This document shows positions 8,148 through 16,414 of a stretch of DNA of 64,000 nt, in pieces. A model generated the notes under the pieces. The model searched no databases, had not been told where the DNA came from, and saw only the letters and a program-made list of their open reading frames with translations. Numbering within the stretch: position 1 is the first letter of the stretch; each line of letters opens with the position of its first letter. Origin of the DNA: CAVUAT01 sp963848045 (lineage in GTDB: Bacteria > Actinomycetota > Thermoleophilia > Solirubrobacterales > 70-9). Location: contig CAWKCC010000003.1 in NCBI GenBank assembly GCA_963848045.1, positions 310,001 to 374,000 on the forward strand. Reading direction: 5' to 3'. A program made the position numbers and the translations under genes.

Positions 8148-8771
8148 TTAGTGCGCGTCCTCGTTGGCGTGGGCCGGGGGGCGTGACTCCTCGGCCAGCG
8201 AGGTGATCTCCAGGACCCCCCGTGAGGCGCCCTCGAGCACCTCGGTCGCCTCCTCGGCGGAGCGAGCGTAGAGCTCGACGAGCATGTGGACGATGATCCG
8301 CTCGTCGTCGTGCTTGTGGAATCGGACGTGGCTGAAGAACTCGCGAACGCCCTGCTCGCCGAACGACCCGTAGGTGAGCGACTCGGTGGCGCCCTCGCCC
8401 GAGCAGGTCTCGACCTGGTCCTGGTCGATCATCACCGTGCACGAGGCGACCCACGGAGTGCCGGCGACCATGCGCTCCCAACGATCCTCGATCGGGATCA
8501 CGCGCGGGCGCTCGGTGGCTTCATCCTGCGCGATGGTCAGGTGGGGCTGGTCGTGCAGGCATCGCAGGCACTGAACGACGGCCTCCTGGACCTCATCGAC
8601 GCGGTCGGTGGGCTCGCCGCTGTCGGGATCCACCTTGAGGATCGCGTCGTAGTGCAGCTGCACCTCGAGGTCGCGCGCCCAGCATCGGTAGCAGCGCAAC
8701 CAGGCGCTGCGATCGCCGTTCAGCTCCGGCTCCCCGCCGCCCATCGCGCTGTCTGCGTCGCCGGTGCCCAC
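8148..8771 (-). CDS. Hypothetical protein with two CxxC pairs, coupled to ecm
   Basis: A 207-residue protein starting with GTG two bases after the ecm stop codon, so it is almost certainly co-transcribed and translationally coupled with the mutase. The N-terminal half has two CxxC knuckles, LRCYRCW and QCLRCLHD, about 45 residues apart, which could form a zinc-ribbon or another metal site. The C-terminal half is alpha/beta with acidic stretches and ends in a His/Asp-rich tail. I do not recognise the family. Position suggests a role tied to the cobalamin-dependent mutase, for example folding, protection or regulation, but this is inference. Confidence 0.6.
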   Translation of the reverse strand: MGTGDADSAMGGGEPELNGDRSAWLRCYRCWARDLEVQLHYDAILKVDPDSGEPTDRVDEVQEAVVQCLRCLHDQPHLTIAQDEATERPRVIPIEDRWERMVAGTPWVASCTVMIDQDQVETCSGEGATESLTYGSFGEQGVREFFSHVRFHKHDDERIIVHMLVELYARSAEEATEVLEGASRGVLEITSLAEESRPPAHANEDAH

Positions 8772-8773
8772 GC

Positions 8774-10786
8774 TCAGACGGGTTGCGGTGCGGTTGGGAC
8801 GCCGGCCCGCTGGGCGACGAGGTCGGCGATCTCGCCGATGATCCGGTTGAGCTCGAAGTCCTTGGGTGTGTAGACGCGCTCCACTCCTGCCCGCTTCAGG
8901 GCTGCGACGTCGCCCGGGGGGATGATGCCGCCGAGCACCACGGGGATCTCGGCGCCCTCGGCCCGGATCAGCTCGATCACCCTGGGGACGAGCTCGAGGT
9001 GAGAGCCGGAGAGGATCGAGAGGCCGACCACGTCGACGTCCTCCTGCACGGCCGACGCAGCGATCTCTTCGGGGGTGAGCCGAATCCCCTGGTAGACGAC
9101 CTCCATGCCCGCGTCACGAGCCCTGACGGCGATCTGCTCGGCGCCGTTCGAGTGGCCGTCGAGGCCGGGCTTGGCGACGAGGATCCGAATCGGGTGGCCG
9201 ATCCCATCGGAGGCCAGCCTGACGTGCTCGCGTGCGGCCTCCAGCAACTCCCCATTAGGCGATCCCTGGGGGGTGCCCGTGACGCCCGTCGGCCCACGGT
9301 AGTCGCCGAAGGTCTCGCGGAGCGTGCTCGCCCACTCGCCGGTTGTCGCTCCGGCCTTGGCGGCCGCGATCGTCGCCGGCATCACGTTGGCGCCCTCGTC
9401 GGCGGCGACGGCCGCCAGCTCGGCCAGCGCTGCCTCGACTGCGGTTTGGTCGCGTCCGGCGCGCCACCGCTCAAGGGCCTCGACCCGCTCGCGCTCGACC
9501 TCGGGATCGGGGGTGAGGATGCCCCCGCCCTCGCCGGTCGTCAGCGGAGAATCCTCGGACTCCGTGTACTCGTTCTTCCCGACGACGGTGATCTCGCCAC
9601 GCTCGATCCTCGCGAGGCGCTCGCGGTTGGACTCCACCAGCTGCGCCTTCATGTACGGCACGGCCTCGACGGCGCCGCCCTGCTCCGCGACGGCGTCCAT
9701 CTCGGTGCGGGCTGCGTCGGCCAGCTCGTCGGTCAGGCCCTCCATCACCTTCGAGCCCTCGAAGATGTCGGGGTAGTCCAGCAGGTCGGTCTCGTCGGCG
9801 AGGATCTGCTGGATGCGGAGGCTCCACTGCTGGTCCCAGGGCCTGGGAAGGCCCAGCGCCTCGTTCCAGGCCGGCAGCTGGATCGCGCGGGCGCGCGCGT
9901 CGCGGCCGATGGTCACGCCAAGCGCCTCGAGCACGATGCGGGGCACGTTGTTCTCGGGCTGGGACTCGGTCAGGCCGAGGCTGTTGACCTGGACGCCGTA
10001 GCGCATGCGCAACAGCTTGGGCTCGGTCACCCCGTAGCGCTCGCGTCCGATCTCGGCCCAGAGCCGGGTCATCGCGCGCAGCTTCGCGTGCTCTTCGATG
10101 AAGCGGACGCCGGCGTTGACGAAGAACGAGATCCGGCCGAACACCCGGGGGAAATCGTCCTCAGCCACCTGGCCTCGGGCCCTGACCTCATCGAGAACCG
10201 CGATCGCCGTCGAGAGCGCGTAGGCAACCTCCTGCACGGGAGTCGCTCCCGCCTCCTGCAGGTGGTAGGAGCAGACGTTGATCGGGTTCCACTTGGGCAT
10301 CTCGTTGACTGTGAAGGCGACCATGTCCGCGATCAGCCGCATCGAGGGGCCCGGGGGGAAGGCGTAGGTGCCGCGCGCAAGGAACTCCTTGATGATGTCG
10401 TTCTGAGTGGTGCCGGAGAGCGCCGAGCGCTCGACCCCGGCCTCTTCGGCCACCGCCACATAGAGGGCCAGCAGCCAGGCTGCGGTTGCGTTGATCGTCA
10501 TCGAGGTGTTCATCTCGTCAAGCGGGATCTGGTCGAGGAGCACCTGCATGTCGCCCTTGTTGACTACCGAGACGCCGACCTTGCCGACCTCACCGCGCGC
10601 CAGCACGTGGTCGGGGTCATAGCCAGTCTGGGTCGGCAGGTCGAAGGCGATCGAGAGCCCCGTTTGTCCCTTGGCGAGGTTGCGCCGGTAGAGCTCGTTG
10701 GACCGGCGGGCGTCCGAGTGGCCGGCGTAGGTGCGCATCACCCAGGGCCGATCGCGCTCGGGCAGCCGGTGCTCGCTGGCGCTCAT
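8774..10786 (-). CDS. ecm: Ethylmalonyl-CoA mutase, adenosylcobalamin-dependent
   Basis: A 670-residue mutase rearranging ethylmalonyl-CoA to methylsuccinyl-CoA. The N-terminal barrel has WVMRTYAGHSDARRSN, FDLPTQTGYDPDHVLARG, NTSMTINATA and WNPINVCSYHLQEAGATP. The C-terminal B12 domain has the base-off DxHxxG motif at Asp543-Gly548 (GLDGHSNGAEQ). FDLPTQTGYD, the tight similarity to the Rhodobacter enzyme as I recall it, and fusion of barrel and B12 domain in one chain separate it from methylmalonyl-CoA mutase. The ATG at 10786 (MSASEH) is preferred over an in-frame extension of 29 residues that adds Arg/Pro-rich sequence. TACCAT lies eight bases upstream. A CxxC protein gene follows at once. 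meaB and the epimerase are not in the window. Confidence 0.9.
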   Translation of the reverse strand: MSASEHRLPERDRPWVMRTYAGHSDARRSNELYRRNLAKGQTGLSIAFDLPTQTGYDPDHVLARGEVGKVGVSVVNKGDMQVLLDQIPLDEMNTSMTINATAAWLLALYVAVAEEAGVERSALSGTTQNDIIKEFLARGTYAFPPGPSMRLIADMVAFTVNEMPKWNPINVCSYHLQEAGATPVQEVAYALSTAIAVLDEVRARGQVAEDDFPRVFGRISFFVNAGVRFIEEHAKLRAMTRLWAEIGRERYGVTEPKLLRMRYGVQVNSLGLTESQPENNVPRIVLEALGVTIGRDARARAIQLPAWNEALGLPRPWDQQWSLRIQQILADETDLLDYPDIFEGSKVMEGLTDELADAARTEMDAVAEQGGAVEAVPYMKAQLVESNRERLARIERGEITVVGKNEYTESEDSPLTTGEGGGILTPDPEVERERVEALERWRAGRDQTAVEAALAELAAVAADEGANVMPATIAAAKAGATTGEWASTLRETFGDYRGPTGVTGTPQGSPNGELLEAAREHVRLASDGIGHPIRILVAKPGLDGHSNGAEQIAVRARDAGMEVVYQGIRLTPEEIAASAVQEDVDVVGLSILSGSHLELVPRVIELIRAEGAEIPVVLGGIIPPGDVAALKRAGVERVYTPKDFELNRIIGEIADLVAQRAGVPTAPQPV

Positions 10787-10794
10787 GGCCCCTG

Positions 10795-10800
10795 ATGGTA
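10795..10800 (-). promoter_or_regulatory. Possible -10 box of ecm
   Basis: TACCAT on the minus strand, eight bases before the chosen ATG at 10786. It fits the short-leader pattern seen at other genes, but the match is weak. Confidence 0.35.
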
Positions 10801-10831
10801 GTGCTGTCAGGCCCATCCTCCGGGGGCCGGC

Positions 10832-10845
10832 ATGCGCCGGCGCAT
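10832..10845. promoter_or_regulatory. 14-bp perfect palindrome between ecm and a secreted-protein gene
   Basis: ATGCGCCGGCGCAT is perfectly self-complementary and overlaps a second dyad, GCCGGC-atgc-GCCGGC, at 10826-10841. It lies 46 bases upstream of the ecm start and 67 bases upstream of the divergent gene, a fitting place for an operator. GC-rich palindromes arise easily in this DNA, so it is only a candidate. Confidence 0.35.
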
Positions 10846-10911
10846 CGAATCGCCGTGAGGCGTGTTCTTGCATGCTCTGGCCGGTCCTCCGGCTAGCCTC
10901 GAAGTCTCCTC

Positions 10912-11622
10912 ATGAGCCTCAAGACCACAGCCCTCGCAGTGCTCTGCGCGTCAGCTTCCCTGGCGGTTGCCGCGCAAGCCGCTCCGGTGACGGTGGCGCT
11001 CTACGCGTTCTCGAGCCAAAGCGACGTGCTTGCCTTCACCAGGCAGTCCGGCGCCAAGTGCAAGAAAAAGTGGGCGCAGAACAAGCAGATGGCCATCACG
11101 GTCGGCCGGGGCACGAGCCGCTGCGTCTTTCGCAGCTCGGTGGTCGGGGACTCGACCGATCCCGGCTCCGACATGGAGGTCTCGGCGACGGGCTTCCTGG
11201 GCGCGAGCACTCCGAAGAAGCTGCAGAAGAAGGCCTTCATCGCCGTCGGCGCCAGGGTCAGCGAGACCGCCGGGTACGAGCTTCGGGTTCGTCCCCACGC
11301 GCGCAGCTGGCAGCTCTTCCGCGACGCTCGCGGCACCGCCACCGGTCCGGAGTTGTTCCGCTCGGGCAAGGGCAAGTTCATCCGCAAGGCGAGCAAGCCC
11401 AACGGCCTGCTGCTGCGCGCCTTCGACTGGGGCGGCGAGACCACCTCGCTGCTGGCCCAGATCAACGGCAAGACGGTCGCCCTGGCCACCGACGCGGGCA
11501 ACTCCCAGCCCGACGGGCGGCGCAGCGTGGTCAGCACCGGCGTCAAGGGGGCCGGCGCCGGCCTTCGTGTGATCGGTGCCTTCGACACCGTCGCAATCAA
11601 GGTCCCAAACCCGTTCGGATAG
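10912..11622 (+). CDS. Secreted hypothetical protein
   Basis: A 236-residue protein with a clear Sec signal peptide (residues 1-24, hydrophobic core LAVLCASASLAVAAQA, cleavage after AQA). The mature part is basic, with short beta-like segments and two Cys (GAKCKKK and SRCVF) that could pair outside the cell. I do not recognise a family; it could be a cell-wall or extracellular beta-rich protein. A TAGCCT box lies 12 bases before the ATG at 10894-10899. It is divergent from ecm and precedes clpS, which has its own promoter. Confidence 0.65.
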   Translation: MSLKTTALAVLCASASLAVAAQAAPVTVALYAFSSQSDVLAFTRQSGAKCKKKWAQNKQMAITVGRGTSRCVFRSSVVGDSTDPGSDMEVSATGFLGASTPKKLQKKAFIAVGARVSETAGYELRVRPHARSWQLFRDARGTATGPELFRSGKGKFIRKASKPNGLLLRAFDWGGETTSLLAQINGKTVALATDAGNSQPDGRRSVVSTGVKGAGAGLRVIGAFDTVAIKVPNPFG

Positions 11623-11627
11623 CCCTC

Positions 11628-11633
11628 TAAGGT
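11628..11633 (+). promoter_or_regulatory. -10 box of leaderless clpS
   Basis: TAAGGT ends six bases before the clpS ATG at 11640. No Shine-Dalgarno sequence is present, which suits a leaderless mRNA. Confidence 0.5.
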
Positions 11634-11639
11634 TGCCGC

Positions 11640-11930
11640 ATGGCGACCACCACGGTCGAAAAGCCGCGCGCGGGGAGCCCTGGCTCGGGCCTGGGAGGCA
11701 ACTGGCTCGTGATCGTCCTCAATGACGACCACAACACCTTCGACCACGTCGCCCAGACCTTGGCGCGCGTCGTCCCCGGCATCAGCCTCGACGCCGGCTA
11801 CGCGATGGCCGACCGCATCCACAACAGCGGCCGGGCCGCCGTCTGGACCGGCCCCAAGGAGACCGCCGAGCACTACTGGGAGCAGCTCTCCGACGCCGGC
11901 CTGACCATGGCGCCGCTGGAACAGCATTAG
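11640..11930 (+). CDS. clpS: ATP-dependent Clp protease adaptor ClpS
   Basis: A 96-residue protein with a flexible N-terminal tail of about 20 residues and the ClpS core. VIVLNDDHNTFDHVAQTL carries the N-degron pocket residues (NDD), followed by the helix pair and the GRAAVWTGPKETAEHYWEQL segment. ClpS binds the N-domain of ClpA or ClpC and delivers proteins with bulky hydrophobic N-termini for degradation. The length and motif are typical. Its stop codon TAG overlaps a TAGAGT sequence (11928-11933) that may be the -10 box of the formate dehydrogenase operon. Neither clpC nor clpP is in the window. Confidence 0.93.
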   Translation: MATTTVEKPRAGSPGSGLGGNWLVIVLNDDHNTFDHVAQTLARVVPGISLDAGYAMADRIHNSGRAAVWTGPKETAEHYWEQLSDAGLTMAPLEQH

Positions 11931-11969
11931 AGTTCGCGAGGGACCCCGGCCGAGCCGCGAGGCCCTGAA

Positions 11970-13622
11970 ATGTCACTGAACCTAATCGAGATCCTCAGAG
12001 CGCAAGAGGCGGGATCCCCTCCGACCGCGCTTGACGTGCTGAAGCGGGCGGTTGACGAGCACGGCGAGATCAGCGACGACGATCGACGCAGCGCGGCGGA
12101 GCAGTCGGGGTTGCCCGAGGCAGCCGTCTACGGCGTCTCGACCTTCTACGACGACCTCCTGCAGCCCCGCGGGCGCCGTCACGTCTCGGTCTGCACCGGC
12201 ACCGCGTGCTGGGCGTCGGACTTCGGCGCGCACGTCGAGCAGGTCGGCTCCCGGCTGGGGCTGGCGCCGGGCGAGCGCAGCGACGATCGCGAGCTCTCGC
12301 TTGGCCAGACCGTCTGCCTCGGGTTCTGCCACACGGCTTCGGCCGTGCGCGACGGCGACCTGGTCGATTGCGGCCCAGGAGTCGTCGAGCGCGTCGCCGC
12401 GGATTCCTGCCGCCAGGCGCCCGAGCCCGAGCCCGCCAGCATGCTGCCCGAGCCGGTCCTGCTGGCCTCGGGCGACTGGGCCGGCCTCGATCGCGCGCTG
12501 GCCTCGCTCGGCGCCGAGAAGCTGCTGGCCGAGGTCAAGGAGGCGAACCTCCGCGGGCGGGGCGGCGCGGGTTTCCCGGCCGGGACCAAGTGGGAGTTCG
12601 CCCGCGGTGCGCCGGGTGAGGAGAAGGTGATCGTCGTCAACGCCGACGAGGGAGACCCCGGCTCCTACATCGACAAGCACTTGATGGAGCGCAGCCCGGA
12701 CCTGCTTCTCGAGGGGATGGCGCTCGCCGGCTTCGCCGTCGGCGCCTCGCGGGGCTTCATCTTCGTGCGCTCGGAGTACCCGCGCTCGACGCCGATCCTC
12801 CGGGAGGCCGTGGCCAGGGCGCGGGAGCAGGGGCGTTTAGGCGAGAGCGTGCTCGGCAGCGGCTTCAGCTTCGACGTCGACGTGTTCGAGGGGGCCGGCT
12901 CCTACGTGGTCGGCGAGGAGACGGCGCTGCTCAACTCGCTGCAGGGGCTGCGGGGCACGGTGACCGCCCGCCCGCCATTCCCGGCCGAGCGAGGCTGGCA
13001 CGGAAAGCCGACCGTTGTGAACAACGTCGAGACCCTCTGCAACGCTCCATACATCGCCCTGCACGGCGCCGACGCCTACGCGGCGCTCAGCCCGGAGGCG
13101 ACGCCGGGCACCAAGCTGGTTTGCCTCAACGAGCGCTTCCAGCGGCCCGGCGTCCACGAGGTCCGCTTCGGCACGACCATGGAGCAGATCTGCAACGAGC
13201 TCGGCGGCGGCTTGGTGGACGACCGAGAGATCAAGGCGCTGCAGATCGGCGGGCCCCTGGGTGGCGTCCTGCCGGGGTCGCGGCTGGAGGTTCCCTTCGA
13301 TTTCGATGAGCTGGCGGCCGAGGGCTGCATGCTCGGGCACGGCAGCATCGTCGCCTTCGACGACCGCACTGACATGCGGGAGCTGGCCCGCCACCTGCTC
13401 GCCTTCGGCGCCCACGAGAGCTGCGGCAAGTGCTTCCCCTGCCGCATCGGCCTCGAGCGGGGCCTGGAGATGGTCGAGCGGCCGGGACCCGTGGACCGCG
13501 ACCGTCTCGAGGCGCTGCTGGAAACCCTCGAGCTCGGCTCTCTCTGCGCGCACGGGGGCGGCATGCCCGCCCCGATTCGCAGCCTGATCCGGCACTTCCC
13601 CGAGGAGCTCGGGGTCTCGTGA
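11970..13622 (+). CDS. fdhB: NAD-linked formate dehydrogenase, fused NuoE-NuoF-type subunit
   Basis: A 550-residue diaphorase subunit. Residues 1-150 form a NuoE-like thioredoxin fold with the [2Fe-2S] ligands Cys75, Cys80, Cys116 and Cys120. The rest is NuoF-like: the FMN/NADH loop LRGRGGAGFPAGTKWEF, VVNADEGDPGSY, GAGSYVVGEETALLNS, and the [4Fe-4S] ligands in ESCGKCFPCRIG plus the later Cys in GSLCAHGG. It passes electrons from the molybdenum subunit to NAD+. NuoE and NuoF are separate proteins in complex I; the fusion is common in formate dehydrogenases and hydrogenases. GAGG lies seven bases before the ATG. The stop overlaps the GTG of the next subunit, so the operon is translationally coupled. 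Confidence 0.88.
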   Translation: MSLNLIEILRAQEAGSPPTALDVLKRAVDEHGEISDDDRRSAAEQSGLPEAAVYGVSTFYDDLLQPRGRRHVSVCTGTACWASDFGAHVEQVGSRLGLAPGERSDDRELSLGQTVCLGFCHTASAVRDGDLVDCGPGVVERVAADSCRQAPEPEPASMLPEPVLLASGDWAGLDRALASLGAEKLLAEVKEANLRGRGGAGFPAGTKWEFARGAPGEEKVIVVNADEGDPGSYIDKHLMERSPDLLLEGMALAGFAVGASRGFIFVRSEYPRSTPILREAVARAREQGRLGESVLGSGFSFDVDVFEGAGSYVVGEETALLNSLQGLRGTVTARPPFPAERGWHGKPTVVNNVETLCNAPYIALHGADAYAALSPEATPGTKLVCLNERFQRPGVHEVRFGTTMEQICNELGGGLVDDREIKALQIGGPLGGVLPGSRLEVPFDFDELAAEGCMLGHGSIVAFDDRTDMRELARHLLAFGAHESCGKCFPCRIGLERGLEMVERPGPVDRDRLEALLETLELGSLCAHGGGMPAPIRSLIRHFPEELGVS

Positions 13623-14281
13623 GCGTCGAGGTCTGGGTGGATGAGCAGCGGGTCGAGGTCGAGCCCGGCACCACGGTGCTCGAGGCGGCGCGCGCCGCCG
13701 ACAGCTACGTCCCGACGCTCTGCTTCGACGAGCGGCTCTCGCCCTTCGGAGCGTGTCGCGTCTGCATGGTCGGGGTCGAGGGGGCAGACGCTCCGATCGC
13801 AGCCTGCACCACCCCCTGCAGAGAGGGGATGCGGGTGGACACCGCCGACGAGACAGCTCGGCGCATCGCCGAGGCGACGGTCGAGCTGGTGCTTTCAGAG
13901 CTTCCCGCCGCTCCCGCAGCCCACACCGAGCTCGCCGCCGTGGCCCGGTTCTTCGAGATCGGCGAGCCGCGCTGGCGGGGGGTCCAGCACCAGCGTCGGC
14001 TGGACGATCGTCACCCCTACCTGGTCCTGCAGCACGAGCTCTGCATCTCGTGCGGGCGCTGCGTACGGGCCTGCGACGAGGTGCAGGGCGCCTTCGCGCT
14101 GACCGCCACCGGGCGGGGCTTCGAGGCGAACATCACGGCCGGGCTCGATTCCGGCTTCAAGGACTCGACATGCGTCTCCTGCGGGGCTTGCGCCGACACC
14201 TGCCCGACCGACGCGATCACCGAGCACCTGCTGCTTGACCTCACAGGCCAGCGGGCCGATAATGGGGAAGGCGTCGAATGA
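13619..14281 (+). CDS. Formate dehydrogenase iron-sulfur subunit (HoxU/NuoG N-terminal type)
   Basis: A 220-residue electron-transfer subunit. A [2Fe-2S] ferredoxin domain has Cys35, Cys46, Cys49 and Cys63 (TLCFDERLSPFGACRVC). A His/Cys [4Fe-4S] loop may follow. Then come two CxxCxxCxxxC clusters, CISCGRCVRAC and CVSCGACADTC. In most NAD-dependent formate dehydrogenases this module is the N-terminus of the catalytic subunit; here it is a separate gene. The GTG at 13619 overlaps the preceding TGA (GTGA), and its own TGA overlaps the next ATG (ATGA). Both junctions point to coupled translation and fixed subunit ratio. Hydrogenase HoxU is similar, but the next gene settles the role. Confidence 0.85.
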   Translation: MSVEVWVDEQRVEVEPGTTVLEAARAADSYVPTLCFDERLSPFGACRVCMVGVEGADAPIAACTTPCREGMRVDTADETARRIAEATVELVLSELPAAPAAHTELAAVARFFEIGEPRWRGVQHQRRLDDRHPYLVLQHELCISCGRCVRACDEVQGAFALTATGRGFEANITAGLDSGFKDSTCVSCGACADTCPTDAITEHLLLDLTGQRADNGEGVE

Positions 14282-16377
14282 GCACTCCCTTCGAAGAGAC
14301 CACCACGACCACCTGCGGGTACTGCGGGGTGGGCTGTCGCCTGGAGGCCCACCGCGCGGACGGCCGTGTCGTCTCGATCAGCCCGGCGATGGACGGGCCC
14401 GCGAACAAGGGCCATACTTGCCTCAAGGGCCGCTTCGCGCACCAGTTCGCCCGCTCGCGCGACCGCCTCACGGCACCGATGGTGCGCGAGAGCGGTGGCT
14501 TCCGCCTGGCCACGTGGGAGGAGGCGATTGCGCGGATCACCGAAGCGATGGGGGAGATCAAGCGTGAGCACGGCCCCGATGCGATCGCGGGCCTGGCCTC
14601 CTCACGAGCGACGAACGAGGATTGCTACGCGATGCAGAGGCTGATGCGGGCAGCGATCGGCACCCACAACATCGACAACTGCAGCCGCGTCTGCCATTCA
14701 CCCACCTCGTTCGCGCTGCGCAAGTCCTTGGGCCTCTCGGGAGCGACCGGTTCCTTCGACGACATCGAGGCGGCCGAGGTCGCGCTGCTGATCGGCGTCA
14801 ACCCGACCCAGGGGCATCCCGTTGTGGGGGCGCGGATCAAGCAGTCGGCGCTGCAGGGCCTGAAGCTGATCACAGCCGATCCGCGGCGAATCGAGTTGGC
14901 CGACTACGGTCAGATCCACCTCGCCAACCGGCCGGGCACCAACGCGGCGCTGATCAACGGCCTTTCGCATGTCGTCATCCGCGATGGCCTCGTCGACCGT
15001 GACTTCGTCGCCGAGCGGACCGAGGGCTACGAGACCGTGGAGGAGCTGGTCGGATCCTACACGCCGAGCTCGGTCGAGGAGATCACCGGGGTCCCGGCAG
15101 CCGACATCGAGCGCGCCGCGCACCTCTATGCCGAAGCCGACCGCGCCAGCATCCTCTGGGGCCTGGGGGTCACCGAGCACCTCTACGGCTCCGAGGTGGT
15201 GCAGCTGCTCTGCAACCTGGCGCTGCTGACCGGCAACGTGGGGCGCCCGGGCTCGGCGCTGCTGCCGCTGCGCGGCCAGAACAACGTGCAGGGCTCCTCG
15301 GACATGGGCGCCCTTCCCGACACCTTCACCGACTATCGGTCGGTGACCGACGAGCAGGTGACCAGCTCCTTCGAGCGTCGCTGGGGGGTCGAGATGAAGC
15401 GCGAGCGCGGGATGAAGATTCCCGAGATGTTCGACGCGGCGATCTCGGGCCGGCTGAAGGCGATGTACATCTTCGGCGAGGACGTCGCCCAGACCGACCC
15501 GGACACCGATCACGTGGTCGAGGCGCTCGAGTCGCTCGATTTCCTCGTCTGCCAGGACATCTTCGAGAACGAGACCACCAAGTACGCCGACGTGATCCTG
15601 CCCGCCTCCTCCTTCCTCGAGAAGACGGGGACGTTCACCAACGCCGAGCGGCGCCTGCAGCTGGTCGAAGCGGCCACCGAGCCGCCGGGATCGGCGAAGA
15701 CGGACCTCGACATTCTCTGCACGGTCTCGCGGGCGCTGGGCCATGAGATGGGATACGAGAGCTCCAGCGACGTCATGGACGAGATCGCCGAGATGACCCC
15801 GCGCTACGCCGGCCTCAGCCACGAGCGCATCGGACGTGGCGGGCTGCAGTGGCCGGTCGCCGCCGACGGTACGGATTCGCCGATCCTCTACGAGACGAGC
15901 TTCGAGCTTCCGGGCGGCCGCGCCCGATTCGCGGCGCTTCCCTACAAGGAGCCCGGGGAGTCCGCTGACTCGGAGTACCCCCTGATCCTGGTCACCGGAC
16001 GCCGGCTGGAGCACTACAACGCCGGCACCATGACCCGGCGGACCGGCAACCTCGAGCTGCTCCCGAGCGACACGCTCGAGGTGCACCCCGACGACGCCGG
16101 CCGCCTCGGTCTCTCCGATGGCGATCTGGTCACCGTGCGCAGCCGTCGCGGCCAGATCGAGCTCGCCATCGACGTCACCTCGCGGATCGAGCCCGGGCAC
16201 GTATTCACGGCCTTCCACTTCCCGGAGGTGCGGACGAACCTGTTGGTCGGTCCCTCTGCTGACGTCAACACCTCATGCCCTGAGTACAAGGTGGTGGCGG
16301 TGGCCGTGGAGCCCGCCGCCGGCGCCACACCGCCCGAGCGCGGTGAGCAGCACGAGCCGGCGCTGCAGCCGAGCTGA
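14278..16377 (+). CDS. fdhA: Formate dehydrogenase catalytic subunit, molybdopterin enzyme (Cys form)
   Basis: A 699-residue bis-MGD oxidoreductase that oxidises formate to CO2. The N-terminal [4Fe-4S] ligands are Cys13, Cys16, Cys20 and Cys48. The active site is Cys139-His140 in NCSRVCHSPTSFAL, so it is the cysteine, not the selenocysteine, form. Also seen are VALLIGVNPTQGHPV, the GLGVTEH segment, LPLRGQNNVQGSSDMG, and the C-terminal MGD-binding domain with VTGRRLEHYNAGTMTRR. Together with the two upstream subunits it forms a soluble NAD+-reducing complex. It overlaps the preceding gene by four bases. fdhD follows after 37 bases. Confidence 0.92.
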   Translation: MSTPFEETTTTTCGYCGVGCRLEAHRADGRVVSISPAMDGPANKGHTCLKGRFAHQFARSRDRLTAPMVRESGGFRLATWEEAIARITEAMGEIKREHGPDAIAGLASSRATNEDCYAMQRLMRAAIGTHNIDNCSRVCHSPTSFALRKSLGLSGATGSFDDIEAAEVALLIGVNPTQGHPVVGARIKQSALQGLKLITADPRRIELADYGQIHLANRPGTNAALINGLSHVVIRDGLVDRDFVAERTEGYETVEELVGSYTPSSVEEITGVPAADIERAAHLYAEADRASILWGLGVTEHLYGSEVVQLLCNLALLTGNVGRPGSALLPLRGQNNVQGSSDMGALPDTFTDYRSVTDEQVTSSFERRWGVEMKRERGMKIPEMFDAAISGRLKAMYIFGEDVAQTDPDTDHVVEALESLDFLVCQDIFENETTKYADVILPASSFLEKTGTFTNAERRLQLVEAATEPPGSAKTDLDILCTVSRALGHEMGYESSSDVMDEIAEMTPRYAGLSHERIGRGGLQWPVAADGTDSPILYETSFELPGGRARFAALPYKEPGESADSEYPLILVTGRRLEHYNAGTMTRRTGNLELLPSDTLEVHPDDAGRLGLSDGDLVTVRSRRGQIELAIDVTSRIEPGHVFTAFHFPEVRTNLLVGPSADVNTSCPEYKVVAVAVEPAAGATPPERGEQHEPALQPS

Positions 16378-16414
16378 TCGGCAAGGGCGACCGAATGCGA
16401 CCCGCTCGCAGAGG

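Noticed and set aside
8783..10795. A 670-residue frame opposite ecm
   Set aside because: Antisense shadow caused by high GC at the third codon position; the minus-strand protein is a near-certain mutase.
14698..16218. A 506-residue frame opposite fdhA
   Set aside because: Antisense shadow without motifs; fdhA has all cofactor-binding residues.
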